In this document: positions 54,951 through 63,582 of the stretch, piece after piece
Layout of the letters: the number at the start of each line of letters is the position of its first letter
Numbering within the stretch: the stretch's first letter is position 1
Source: Pseudomonas putida
Lineage (GTDB): Bacteria; Pseudomonadota; Gammaproteobacteria; Pseudomonadales; Pseudomonadaceae
NCBI RefSeq assembly: GCF_003228315.1
Contig: NZ_CP029693.1
Location: 1,922,001-1,986,000 of the forward strand
Reading direction: 5' to 3'
Length of the DNA: 64,000 nucleotides
The notes under the pieces: generated by a model
Databases searched by the model: none
Seen by the model: only the letters and a program-made list of their open reading frames with translations
What the model was told of the DNA's origin: nothing
Position numbers and translations under genes: made by a program

Positions 54951-55002
54951 TACCGCTGTTTGTCCGTCAATGGACCTTGTCCTCCTTGTCAGCCCGCGCG
55001 GT

Positions 55003-55103
55003 CTGCAGGAGCGAGCCTGCTCGCGAAAAACGTCCAGACAAGGCGGTCATTCAGACAGCACTCGTTAGCGTCAACGACCATCGCGAGCAGGCTCGCGCCT
55101 ACA
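55003..55103. repeat. REP pair (inverted) inside the csu-like operon
   Basis: Two facing REP units (the second GCGAGCAGGCTCGCGCC variant) in the 177-base gap between chaperone and usher genes. Confidence 0.88.
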
Positions 55104-55127
55104 GACCAGGCGCAGGCTGCTACAGGT

Positions 55128-55916
55128 TCATTTGGCCGGGGCGATGCTCTGCACCTGCGCCGCCCCATTGACCCGCACCTGCAACCCCGACTCACCCACC
55201 ACCGGACCGGGCGCGGGCCAGCGCATGACGGCGCCGGGCAACACATAGCCCAGCAGCCCTTCCACCAGCGGTTTGCTCTGATTGCCCTGCTTGAGCGCCA
55301 CATCGGTCAGCCGCGCATGCACTGCGCCTTGATTACGCACCTCGACATAAGGCCGCCCGTCCACCGCCACCGTGCGCCAGCTCAGGTCCGGCAGGCCGAT
55401 GCCCTTGGGATCGCGCGGGCGCGTGGTGTCTTCCTTGCTCCACAGGCCCGCGCCATAGGCAAACAGCGGCACCGAATAGCGCATCTGGAAACGAATCGCC
55501 GCGGAGGTCTTGCCGTCGTCCGCCGCTGGCGGCTTCGCCGAAGGGATTTCATCGATGATGATGCGATAGGCCAGTTCCTGCCCCGGGGGAATGTCTTTGG
55601 TACGGGTCAGGCGCACCAGTTGCTTCTGCCCCGGCTCGATCTTCGCCACCGGCGGGCTGCCGATCACGTCGCGCTTGTTCTGGTACTGATCGCTGAAGCC
55701 GCTCTGGCTCCAGGCAAACACGCGGATCTGCAGGTTGGCGGTCTCGTTGCCACGATTCTCCAGCCACAGGGCGCTGGCCTGTTGATCGGCTTCCAGCACC
55801 GGATCGATCGGCCAGATCAGCACCGAGCTGGCCGCCTGTGCCTTTGCCGCCAGCAGCCACAGCAACGCCAGCAATCCATGACGCACGAGGGTCGCTCGCC
55901 GCGAAGGTGAAACCAT
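55128..55916 (-). CDS. Periplasmic pilus chaperone (CsuC-like)
   Basis: A 262-residue Ig-fold chaperone with signal peptide (GLLALLWLLAAKAQA). It holds the conserved motifs VLIWPIDPVLEADQQAS near the mature N-terminus and RIIIDEIPS at the end of the first domain, followed by the second domain (GLQVRVNGAAQVQS). It would cap pilin subunits and bring them to the usher. ATG 55916 precedes two positively charged residues of the signal peptide. Confidence 0.92.
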   Translation of the reverse strand: MVSPSRRATLVRHGLLALLWLLAAKAQAASSVLIWPIDPVLEADQQASALWLENRGNETANLQIRVFAWSQSGFSDQYQNKRDVIGSPPVAKIEPGQKQLVRLTRTKDIPPGQELAYRIIIDEIPSAKPPAADDGKTSAAIRFQMRYSVPLFAYGAGLWSKEDTTRPRDPKGIGLPDLSWRTVAVDGRPYVEVRNQGAVHARLTDVALKQGNQSKPLVEGLLGYVLPGAVMRWPAPGPVVGESGLQVRVNGAAQVQSIAPAK

Positions 55917-55946
55917 GTGCCATCTCCTTATGATCGGGTCATCCCG

Positions 55947-56447
55947 TCACCACGACAGCTGCACCTGCAGCACATCGCTGTATGTCCCCCCGGGTTGATT
56001 GCCCGGTAACTGCACCTGGCCGTAGATCGGCAGGCTGATGTTGTTCGCATCGCTGTAGGCCACCGCCACGCTTTGGCCGATTCCCAAGGTTTGGCTGAAC
56101 GCCGCATCGCGAAACAGCTGGTACGCCACCCGGTTGCTGCCGGTGGTGAGCTGCATGTGCCGCCCACCGTTGTTGTACTGGCCGCCATCGACACTCATGT
56201 TCAGGGTCACCCCCGGTGTGCATTGCAGTTGCACGCCACCGGTCAGCGCCACTTGCACGGTGCCGGTCGCCAAGGCCGAACGGCTGCCGAAATTCAGGCT
56301 GCCGTAGCTGGACACCCCGCCGACCACCAGGCACCCCGGCGTGACAGTGGCACTGACCTGGAAGCTTTGGCTGGTGGCCGCCGACAAGGGCGCCGGTGCG
56401 CTGCCGGCACACATCAGCACCAGCAGCGCACAGCCATGTCGATACAT
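55947..56447 (-). CDS. SCPU-domain pilin-like subunit (Csu family)
   Basis: A 166-residue secreted protein with signal peptide (CALLVLMCAGSAPAPLSA) and one SCPU domain. The latter shows the two disulfide cysteines (VTPGCLVVGG and QCTPG) and the terminal donor-type strand GGTYSDVLQVQLSW. It lies directly before the chaperone gene; in the Acinetobacter order this position is CsuB, a minor pilin. The exact role is inferred. Confidence 0.82.
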   Translation of the reverse strand: MYRHGCALLVLMCAGSAPAPLSAATSQSFQVSATVTPGCLVVGGVSSYGSLNFGSRSALATGTVQVALTGGVQLQCTPGVTLNMSVDGGQYNNGGRHMQLTTGSNRVAYQLFRDAAFSQTLGIGQSVAVAYSDANNISLPIYGQVQLPGNQPGGTYSDVLQVQLSW

Positions 56448-56451
56448 GGCC

Positions 56452-56988
56452 CTAGAACGTCAGTTCGACGGAAATGGTGTCGGTGTAGGTACCCGCCGGC
56501 AGCCCCGCCTTGCCCAGCGCCTGGCCGTAGATGTTCACGGTCTGCGCCACGCCGGTGCTGGGGGCAAGGTTGATCACCCCATCAATGGCCAGCAATTGCG
56601 AGTGGCCGGCGTCGGTGTACAGGTCATAGGGCACGTAGTTGGCGACCCCGTCGTACAGCGCCCGAGTCCCGCCCGCCGACTGTCCGTCATGGGCGCCGGC
56701 GCGCACCTTGACCGTCGGCGTGGTGCCGGCCGAACAGAGTATCGACAGTGCCCCGCCGCCACCACCGAGCACTTGGCCGGTGGCGGTGGTGAACAGGCTG
56801 TTGGCGGTGCCGAAGTTCAAGGCACCGAAGTTCAGGTTGGTGGAGCCACCGCCGCCGTTGACCTGGCAACTGCTGATCAGGATCAGGCTGGAGGTGATCT
56901 GGCCGGTGACCGTGGTGGCCGCCTGCACGCCGCCGGCCAGTGTCAGGCCGAGCAACGGCAAACCTATCCTTGATGCAAACGTACGCAT
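56452..56988 (-). CDS. SCPU-domain pilin-like subunit (Csu family)
   Basis: A 178-residue protein: signal peptide (LPLLGLTLAGGVQA), then an SCPU domain with the cysteines in LILISSCQVNGG and ILCSAGTTP and the C-terminal strand AGTYTDTISVELTF. A glycine-rich loop (VLGGGGGALS) is distinctive. By order it corresponds to CsuA or a second minor subunit. Confidence 0.82.
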   Translation of the reverse strand: MRTFASRIGLPLLGLTLAGGVQAATTVTGQITSSLILISSCQVNGGGGSTNLNFGALNFGTANSLFTTATGQVLGGGGGALSILCSAGTTPTVKVRAGAHDGQSAGGTRALYDGVANYVPYDLYTDAGHSQLLAIDGVINLAPSTGVAQTVNIYGQALGKAGLPAGTYTDTISVELTF

Positions 56989-57008
56989 GCTGTCCTTCCT
57001 CCATGGGC

Positions 57009-57542
57009 TTACCAGTCCAGCGTCACCGTCAGGGTGTCGGTGTAGACCCCGGCCGGTAGCGCGCGGGTGTTCGCCACCACCGAGCCGAATACCGGAATCG
57101 GTATCTGCGCCCCGCTGGTGACGGCGAAATTGTGGTGTTGGCCGATGCTGTAGCTCTGGCTGCCGGAGGCATCGAGGAACAATTGGTAGGGAATGGTCTG
57201 CCGGCCATTGCTCAAGCGCCGGGTGGTGCCGTCGCCGTGGGTGCCGCCGTCGATGGAGACGGTGAAGCCGGTGACCGAGGGGTTGCAGGCCACGTTCAGC
57301 TTGCCGCTGGCTTCATCTTCGAGGCTGGCCTTGATCGGGGCGCTCCATGTCGGCCCCTGCTGACCGAAATCCAGGGTGCCGAGGGCGCTGACCGGGCTGT
57401 CGCTGCCGCTGCCGGCATTGGTCACTTCGCAGCCGGCGATGAGTGTCAGCCGCGCGTGGATCTGCCCGCTGACCGCCGCTTGCGCGGAACCGGTCAGCAG
57501 CGCCAGCGCGCTTGCGGCAAACACCTTGCACAATCTCGTCAT
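57009..57542 (-). CDS. SCPU-domain pilin-like subunit (Csu family)
   Basis: A 177-residue secreted SCPU protein, signal peptide ending SAQAA. The domain carries LIAGCEVTNAG and LNVACNPSV cysteines and the final strand PAGVYTDTLTVTLDW. ATG 57542 has the expected signal peptide right after it; the in-frame extension to 57635 contains no signal. A CsuA/B-like shaft role is possible. Confidence 0.8.
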   Translation of the reverse strand: MTRLCKVFAASALALLTGSAQAAVSGQIHARLTLIAGCEVTNAGSGSDSPVSALGTLDFGQQGPTWSAPIKASLEDEASGKLNVACNPSVTGFTVSIDGGTHGDGTTRRLSNGRQTIPYQLFLDASGSQSYSIGQHHNFAVTSGAQIPIPVFGSVVANTRALPAGVYTDTLTVTLDW

Positions 57543-57645
57543 CACGCCAATCCCGTCTCCTTCAGGATCAATGAAGTGGCGTTCGCAAACGCCCCTTCCC
57601 TGCACAACCCGAGTCCGTCGGGCTGTCTTTACCAACTGGCTGTCA

Positions 57646-58194
57646 CTACCAACTGACAGTCACTTTCACCATGTCCGAATAACCGCCAGCCCGGGGTATC
57701 TGCGCCAGCGGTTCGATGCGCCCATACAACGGCAAATCCACGGAACCGGTGTCCGGCACCCGCCCACTCACCGGCACATCCACCGCCAGCGGAATGCGCC
57801 GCGCCGGGTCCTGGTAGAGCCGATAAGGGATGGGTTTGACGTGTTCGGCGTTGCCCGCCATGTAACGCACGTCGCCGACGCCACCGTGCAGGCCGCCGTC
57901 GACGCGTAATTGATAGGGGGTGTCGGGGTTGCATTCCAGCCGTGGCAGGCGCCCGTTGGTCAATGCCGCGCCCAGCGGTCCGCCAGGATTGTCCAGGCGC
58001 GCAGTGCTGCCGAAGTCCAGCACGCCCAGTTGCTCGATGCCGGCCTCGCGTTGTTGGCCGACCAATTGACAGCCACGCTGCACGTCGACCCGCACCTGAA
58101 CCTGGAGTTCGGTGGCCGACACGGTTGTAGCCAGCAGCAACATCGCTGCGCTGAGCCTTGGGCCCAAGACTGCCAATACCACACGTCCTTTCAC
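57646..58194 (-). CDS. SCPU-domain pilin-like subunit, first gene of the csu-like operon
   Basis: A 182-residue secreted SCPU protein starting with GTG at 58194 (VKGRVVLAVLGPRL), with signal peptide to about residue 27 (AMLLLATTVSA). The cysteines QRGCQLVG and RLECNPDT and the end GGYSDMVKVTVSW fit the family. As first gene it may be the major pilin, but that cannot be told from sequence. A second GTG 12 bases inside is an alternative start. Confidence 0.78.
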   Translation of the reverse strand: MKGRVVLAVLGPRLSAAMLLLATTVSATELQVQVRVDVQRGCQLVGQQREAGIEQLGVLDFGSTARLDNPGGPLGAALTNGRLPRLECNPDTPYQLRVDGGLHGGVGDVRYMAGNAEHVKPIPYRLYQDPARRIPLAVDVPVSGRVPDTGSVDLPLYGRIEPLAQIPRAGGYSDMVKVTVSW

Positions 58195-58341
58195 GTCCCC
58201 ATTCCTTTTTGCGGGGTGTCCTGTAGGACTGAGGTTAGCAACGCGTCGGAAAATCGCCAGTGATGAGGGGGGAAATTGGATCCATAGCCAAACAGGAACT
58301 TCGTTGGGTCAACTCGTGAAAGCCTCGCGGTAGCGACGGGC

Positions 58342-58368
58342 AAAAAACTGTACACACCGCAGTTTTTT
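58342..58368. promoter_or_regulatory. Inverted repeat upstream of the csu-like operon
   Basis: AAAAAACTG and CAGTTTTTT flank a 9-base loop, about 150 bases before the first pilin gene and 115 before zapE. It could be a hairpin terminator or an operator. Confidence 0.4.
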
Positions 58369-58481
58369 GTCGAATACCGCCCGGGATCCATCGACACAAC
58401 TGGAAGCACATTCCCCCCACCAGTTAAACTACGCCGCCGCAGCTCAGGGAGCCTGCTTGAAGAAACCGGGGTGACATCACA

Positions 58482-59612
58482 GTGCCTTCACGACCGTCCA
58501 ACCGTTCGCGACTCACCGCGCGCTGGCCATCGTTGCGCCGCCTTTTTGGCAAGGCGTCGACAGGGCCTGCCACCAGTGCCGCGAGTGGTCGGGTCATCCA
58601 TGATTACTTTCACCGCAAGGCCAATTCCCAGGGCTACACCCTCAGCCACAGCCAGCAACGGGTGATCGACTGCATGGCCCAGCACGCCACGACGCTGCTG
58701 GGTGCCGGGGCGAAGACCCTGCCCGGCCTTTATCTGCATGGCGCGGTGGGCCGTGGTAAAAGCTGGCTGCTGGACGGATTCTTCCAGGCCATTCCCCTGG
58801 CGGAAAAACAGCGCCTGCACTTCCACGAGTTTTTTGCCCGGCTGCATCAGGGCATGTTCGATCATCGCGATCAGCCGGACGCCCTGGCGACCACCCTCGA
58901 CGATCTGCTGCACGATTGCCGGGTGCTGTGTTTCGACGAATTCCACGTCCATGACATCGGCGATGCGATGTTGATCACGCGGCTGTTCAAGGCCTTGTTC
59001 CGCCGCGGCATCCTGCTGCTGGTCACCTCCAATTACCCACCGGAAGGCCTGCTGCCCAACCCGCTGTACCACGCGCGCTTCAAACCGGTGATCGACCTGA
59101 TCAATGCGCGCATGCAGGTGATGGAAGTCGGCGGCCCCCATGACTACCGCAGCCAGGCCAGGACCCACGCCCAACAGCTGTTCACCCAGGGCCAATACGT
59201 CTGGCCCGCGACGGCGGCACAGCGCCACGCCTGGAACCTGCCGGCGATCGATACCCCGGCCATCGCCCTGGCGGTCGGCACGCGCCAGCTGCCGGCCCGT
59301 TACTGCGAAGGACGCACCATCGGTTTCAACTTCAGCGACCTGTGCGACCAACCCACGGCGGTGATGGACTACCTGGAACTGTGCCGGCGCTTCGATCACT
59401 GGATCATCGACGAACTGCCCAACCTGGCCGACTGTTCAGTGGCCGCCCAGCAGCGTTTCATCAACCTGGTGGACGTGTTGTACGACCAGGACAAGCACCT
59501 GATCCTGCTCGGCCGGCGTTCGCTGCGCGAAAGCCTGGGGGGCGAGGCGATTGATCTGGCGCGTACGCGCAGCCGATTGGGGCAGTTGGTGGAAGTTCGG
59601 GAAGTGGATTGA
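58482..59612 (+). CDS. zapE: Cell division protein ZapE (AFG1-like ATPase)
   Basis: A 376-residue P-loop ATPase of the AFG1/ZapE family, which acts on FtsZ rings late in division in Escherichia coli. It shows Walker A GAVGRGKSWL and Walker B VLCFDEFHVHDIGDAM, plus the family arginine-rich stretch near LFKALFRRGILLLVTSNYPP. The start is GTG at 58482 (PSRPSNRSRLTARW). This is N-terminally longer than many ZapE proteins, so a later start is possible. Confidence 0.88.
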   Translation: MPSRPSNRSRLTARWPSLRRLFGKASTGPATSAASGRVIHDYFHRKANSQGYTLSHSQQRVIDCMAQHATTLLGAGAKTLPGLYLHGAVGRGKSWLLDGFFQAIPLAEKQRLHFHEFFARLHQGMFDHRDQPDALATTLDDLLHDCRVLCFDEFHVHDIGDAMLITRLFKALFRRGILLLVTSNYPPEGLLPNPLYHARFKPVIDLINARMQVMEVGGPHDYRSQARTHAQQLFTQGQYVWPATAAQRHAWNLPAIDTPAIALAVGTRQLPARYCEGRTIGFNFSDLCDQPTAVMDYLELCRRFDHWIIDELPNLADCSVAAQQRFINLVDVLYDQDKHLILLGRRSLRESLGGEAIDLARTRSRLGQLVEVREVD

Positions 59613-59641
59613 TCGATTGCCTTCGGTGTGGCTGCCGGCCC

Positions 59642-59724
59642 CATCGCGAGCAAGCTCGCTCCCACAGTTAATCGCATTGTATGAACGAACACGGTCCAAT
59701 GTGGGAGCGAGCTTGCTCGCGATG
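59642..59724. repeat. REP pair (inverted, GTGGGAGCGAGCTTGC variant)
   Basis: Two REP units in back-to-back orientation between zapE and the kinase gene. Confidence 0.88.
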
Positions 59725-59796
59725 GCGGCCTGACAGACACACAGGCTTTCCCGCTATCATGCCGCCCATTCACTCGACCAACAGCGAACCCTCTTC

Positions 59797-61101
59797 ATGC
59801 ACACCCTTGCACAACTGCGCGCCGGCTCGCTGGCGGGTATCACGCGTCTGGATCTCAGTTGCGGCCTGACCGAATTCCCCCGGGAGATCTTCGACCTGGC
59901 GGACTCCCTGGAAGTGCTCAACCTCACCGGCAATGCCTTGAGCCGCCTGCCGGATGACCTGCATCGCCTGAGCCGTTTGCGTATTTTGTTCTGCTCGGAC
60001 AACCAGTTCACCGAACTGCCGGCCTGCATCGGTCAATGCGCGGCACTGACCATGATCGGCTTCAAGGCCAACCGTATCGAGCATGTTCCGGGTGCAGCGC
60101 TACCACCGTTGTTGCGCTGGCTGATCCTGACCGACAACTGCATTGAGTCCCTGCCCAACGAGCTGGGTGAACGCCCCTATCTGCAAAAACTCATGCTCGC
60201 GGGCAACCGCCTGCGCCAGCTGCCCGAAAGCCTGCGTCATTGCCATCGGCTCGAATTGCTGCGCATCGCCGCCAACCAATTGACCGAATTGCCCCGATGG
60301 CTGCTGTCCCTGCCGAGCCTGAGCTGGCTGGCCTACGCCGGTAATCCGCTGGAAACCGAAGCCGCGCTGCAGGCCACGACGCCAATCCCCTGGGCGCAAT
60401 TGCAGCTGGAGCAGCAGTTGGGTCAGGGTGCCTCGGGCGTGATCCATCGCGCGACCTGGGCAAGACCGGGCCAACCGGCCACATCCGTTGCCGTGAAACT
60501 CTACAAGGGCGAAATGACCAGCGACGGCTCGCCCCTGCACGAAATGAACGCCTGCATCAGCGCAGGCCTGCATCCCAACCTGATTCGCATTGAAGGGCAG
60601 ATCATCGATCACCCGCAGCAAACGGCAGGGCTGGTGATGCAACTGATCGAGCCCGCGTTTGGCAACCTGGCCGCGCTGCCGAGCCTGGCGTCCTGCAGCC
60701 GGGACGTCTACGCCGAGGGCACCCGCTTCAGTGCCGATGTTGCATTGCGCATGGCCCGTGGCATTGCCTCGGTGGCCGGGCACTTGCACGCGCAAGGCAT
60801 CACCCATGGCGACCTGTATGGCCACAACATCCTGTGGAACGCGCAAGGCGATTGCCTGCTGGGCGACTTTGGCGCGGCGTCTTTCCATGCCACGACCGAC
60901 AGTCTTGAAAGCCGGGCATTGCAACGGATCGAAGTACGGGCGTTCGGGATTTTGCTGGGGGAATTGCTGGAGCGGATTGATTCCGGGCTGACCGATGAGG
61001 GTCGGGGGGAGCTGGAAGGGTTGGTGCAGCGTTGCTGTCAGCCGGACGTGCTGGCTCGGCCGGGGTTCGAGGAGATTGTTCGGGCGTTGAATGGGAAGTG
61101 A
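59797..61101 (+). CDS. Leucine-rich-repeat protein with C-terminal protein kinase domain
   Basis: A 434-residue protein. Residues about 15-190 are LRRs with the pattern LxxLNLTGNxLSxLP (seven to eight repeats). Residues about 205-434 form a Ser/Thr-type kinase: glycine loop GQGASGVIHRA, lysine in VAVKLYK, catalytic loop HGDLYGHNIL and DFG in LLGDFGAASF. The HRD arginine is replaced by glycine, and the lysine after the catalytic aspartate by tyrosine; D and N are retained. No signal peptide or membrane span is present, so it is probably cytoplasmic. Its substrate is unknown. Confidence 0.85.
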   Translation: MHTLAQLRAGSLAGITRLDLSCGLTEFPREIFDLADSLEVLNLTGNALSRLPDDLHRLSRLRILFCSDNQFTELPACIGQCAALTMIGFKANRIEHVPGAALPPLLRWLILTDNCIESLPNELGERPYLQKLMLAGNRLRQLPESLRHCHRLELLRIAANQLTELPRWLLSLPSLSWLAYAGNPLETEAALQATTPIPWAQLQLEQQLGQGASGVIHRATWARPGQPATSVAVKLYKGEMTSDGSPLHEMNACISAGLHPNLIRIEGQIIDHPQQTAGLVMQLIEPAFGNLAALPSLASCSRDVYAEGTRFSADVALRMARGIASVAGHLHAQGITHGDLYGHNILWNAQGDCLLGDFGAASFHATTDSLESRALQRIEVRAFGILLGELLERIDSGLTDEGRGELEGLVQRCCQPDVLARPGFEEIVRALNGK

Positions 61102-61114
61102 CCGCTTCGCGGTC

Positions 61115-61205
61115 AATCGCGAGCAGGCTCGCTCCTACAGGGGACCGCGTCGTACACATTGATGGTGATCGACACAAAACCTGTGGGAGCGAGCCTGCTC
61201 GCGAT
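61115..61205. repeat. REP pair (inverted)
   Basis: Two REP units back to back between the kinase gene and the convergent YebC-family gene. Confidence 0.88.
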
Positions 61206-61228
61206 GGCGGTGTTACTGAAAAAACAGA

Positions 61229-61933
61229 TTAACCAGCCAGACCAACGAACATTTCTTGCACGTCATCATGGTTGTCGAGGCCTTCCAGGAACGCCTCGAC
61301 TTCAGCCATCTGCTCGTCGCTCAGACCGCTGACCGGGTTTTTCGGCTGGTAGCCCAGTTTGGCCGACAGCACGGTGAAACCTTGCTCAGGCAGGGCTTTC
61401 TGCACAGCATCCAGGTCCGTAGGGTCGGTCAGGAACAGGGTCGCGCCCTCTTCGCCCGGTTCGAAATCCTGGGCGCCGGCTTCGATGGCGGCCATTTCCG
61501 GATCGGCGTCCGGGGTGTCTGGCGAGGCTTCGATCATGCCGACGTGGTTGAAGTCCCAGGCCACCGAACCGGAAGCGCCCAACTGGCCCTTGCGGAAGGC
61601 CACGCGGATTTCAGCGACGGTGCGGTTGATGTTGTCGGTCACGCACTCAATGATCACCGGCACCTGATGCGGGGCAAAGCCTTCATAGGTCACGCGATGG
61701 TATTGCACGGTCTCGCCCAAGAGACCTGCGCCTTTCTTGATGGCACGGTCCAGGGTTTCCTTGGGCATCGAAGCTTTCTTGGCCTGTTCAACCACCAGGC
61801 GCAGGTGTGCGTTGGTGGCGACATCAGCGCCGTTGCGCGCAGCAATGGTGATTTCTTTCACCAATTTGCCGAAGATCTTGCCCTTGGCATTGGCTGCCGC
61901 TTCTTTGTGTTTAACCTTCCACTGTGCGCCCAT
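61229..61933 (-). CDS. YebC/PmpR-family DNA-binding or translation factor, YeeN-like
   Basis: A 234-residue three-domain protein of the YebC/TACO1 family, starting [21 protein letters not shown]. Key segments are [16 protein letters not shown] and [19 protein letters not shown]. Pseudomonads usually also carry a main YebC beginning MAGHSKWANIKHRK; this sequence matches the second, YeeN-like branch. YebC proteins have been called transcriptional regulators and, more recently, aids for translating proline-rich stretches; which applies here is not known. Confidence 0.88.
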   Translation of the reverse strand: MGAQWKVKHKEAAANAKGKIFGKLVKEITIAARNGADVATNAHLRLVVEQAKKASMPKETLDRAIKKGAGLLGETVQYHRVTYEGFAPHQVPVIIECVTDNINRTVAEIRVAFRKGQLGASGSVAWDFNHVGMIEASPDTPDADPEMAAIEAGAQDFEPGEEGATLFLTDPTDLDAVQKALPEQGFTVLSAKLGYQPKNPVSGLSDEQMAEVEAFLEGLDNHDDVQEMFVGLAG

Positions 61934-62148
61934 TACTCACTCTCTTGTCTGTGGCGCCGAAACATCTATTGGCCGACGCATGGCGCCAAGTTTATACGGC
62001 CTAAAGTTGGCAATCGACCAAAATTCTCGCGTCCTGTCGACAACTTCTACAAGCCTTGTAGGGCAATTCTGAATCTTCGATTTGCGGTGACGACAACCCG
62101 CCAGGGTTTCGTACCCTCTTCGCCCGTCCTCAGAAGCAGAAGCACCCG

Positions 62149-63561
62149 ATGCATAACGACAAGGAAAGTCCTTTCACCCTGACCCTCCCAGGCAGTGACT
62201 TGCGTTTGCAGGTCCTGGAGTTCAGCGGCCACGAAGCCCTCAATCAACCCTACCGTTTCGAAATCGAAGTGCTCGGGCCGATACCGGCCATGCCCCCGGC
62301 AACCTTGATGCAACGACCGGCCTACCTGGACTTGGGCCATAGCGCCGGTTTTCACGGTGTGCTGCTTAGCGTCAGCCATGAACTTCGCGGGACGCATCAG
62401 GTGGCTTACAAACTGGTGTTGGTGCCCCAATTGCTGAACCTGAACCGACACCGCGCCCGGCGGGTCTTCGAGCGCCTCAGCGTGCCGATGATCCTGCGCC
62501 AGTTGCTCAAGGAACAGGCGCTACCCGACAGCAGCTTCCGCTTTGAACTGTCGACCGGGCACTACCCGCTGCGCCCGTTCTGCATCCAGTACGAGGAAAC
62601 CGACCTGGCGCTGCTACAACGGTTGTGCGCGGAAGAAGGCATTCACTATCACTTCGAACATCATCGCGACGCTCATGTGCTGGTGTTCGCCGACGACTGC
62701 CTGAGCTTCCCCCAGGAACCGCTGCTGATGCCGTTCGATAACGCCAGGCCCAAAGCCGGCAGCCCGCCAGTCATCAATGAACTGTTCCAGCGCCATGATG
62801 CGCCGACTCTGTCACCGCACCAGAAGTCCCGCGAACAGGGCGCCGCAACCTGTGATGACAGCGCGGCCAATCACCCCCTTGATCAAACGCCACCGATGCC
62901 GCGCCCCGGCATCGAACAGCGTCACCACGATCAACTGGCTCGCCGGCAGCTGGAGCGCCTGCGTTGCCGGCAGGTGCAGATCCATGGCCAAAGCAATCAT
63001 GGGCAGCTGCGCAGTGGTCATATCGTGCAGGTGGCCGAACATCCATTGCCGCTATTCAACGATCAGTGGCTGGTGACCGAAGCTCGGCATCAGGGATCGA
63101 GCCCGGTGGCGGATGAACCTGACTTTCCGCCGGGTAACCGCAATCATTTCACCGTCATCCCCTGGTCAACCGTGTTCCGTCCCGAACCCGTTCAGTGCAG
63201 GCCGAGCATCCCCGGTTATCAGCCCGCCCGCGTGTGTGGCGTGGTCGGTGAGCCAACGGTGATGGATGATCGAGGTCGAATACAGGTCTGTTTATGGCCC
63301 GCGCCGAATCACGATCCGCAGACAGGCGGTGGGCTCTGGATGCCAGTCGCCCTGGCAGCGATGGACAACCTTGTCGATCCATCGCAACTGCCACTGGCCG
63401 GCAGCGACGGGCTCGTCAGCTTCCTCGATGGCGACCCCGACCGACCGGTGTTCTGCGCCAGCCTGGCGCAACGCCAGCCACCTCGGCCGGTTCGCGCCCC
63501 GGAGCCACGCAACGACACCCGCCTGCTGCTCGACTGGCTGACCCGACGCCCGGAGGCCTGA
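62149..63561 (+). CDS. Orphan, short VgrG-like protein of type VI secretion
   Basis: A 470-residue protein. The N-terminal part matches VgrG/gp27 well (SGHEALNQPYRFEIEVLGP, FHGVLLSVSHEL, RPFCIQYEETDLALLQRLCAEEGIHYHFEH). The gp5-like OB-fold that follows keeps RIQVCLWPAPNHD and SFLDGDPDRPVFCASL. The usual repeat-rich beta-helix spike and any DUF2345 domain are missing; typical VgrGs have 600 or more residues. No other secretion genes or effector are seen nearby. ATG 62149 is the family start. It may be an intact short tip protein or a decayed one. Confidence 0.78.
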   Translation: MHNDKESPFTLTLPGSDLRLQVLEFSGHEALNQPYRFEIEVLGPIPAMPPATLMQRPAYLDLGHSAGFHGVLLSVSHELRGTHQVAYKLVLVPQLLNLNRHRARRVFERLSVPMILRQLLKEQALPDSSFRFELSTGHYPLRPFCIQYEETDLALLQRLCAEEGIHYHFEHHRDAHVLVFADDCLSFPQEPLLMPFDNARPKAGSPPVINELFQRHDAPTLSPHQKSREQGAATCDDSAANHPLDQTPPMPRPGIEQRHHDQLARRQLERLRCRQVQIHGQSNHGQLRSGHIVQVAEHPLPLFNDQWLVTEARHQGSSPVADEPDFPPGNRNHFTVIPWSTVFRPEPVQCRPSIPGYQPARVCGVVGEPTVMDDRGRIQVCLWPAPNHDPQTGGGLWMPVALAAMDNLVDPSQLPLAGSDGLVSFLDGDPDRPVFCASLAQRQPPRPVRAPEPRNDTRLLLDWLTRRPEA

Positions 63562-63582
63562 ACCCCTCGCTTGCAGCTGCTC

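Noticed and set aside
51610..58194. Classical type 1 (Fim) fimbriae
   Set aside because: The subunits are SCPU-domain proteins and the tip protein has two SCPU domains, which is the Csu (archaic) chaperone-usher type.
5951..61205. REP units read as a dispersed CRISPR-like array
   Set aside because: Units are inverted pairs scattered between genes, with no regular spacers and no cas genes.
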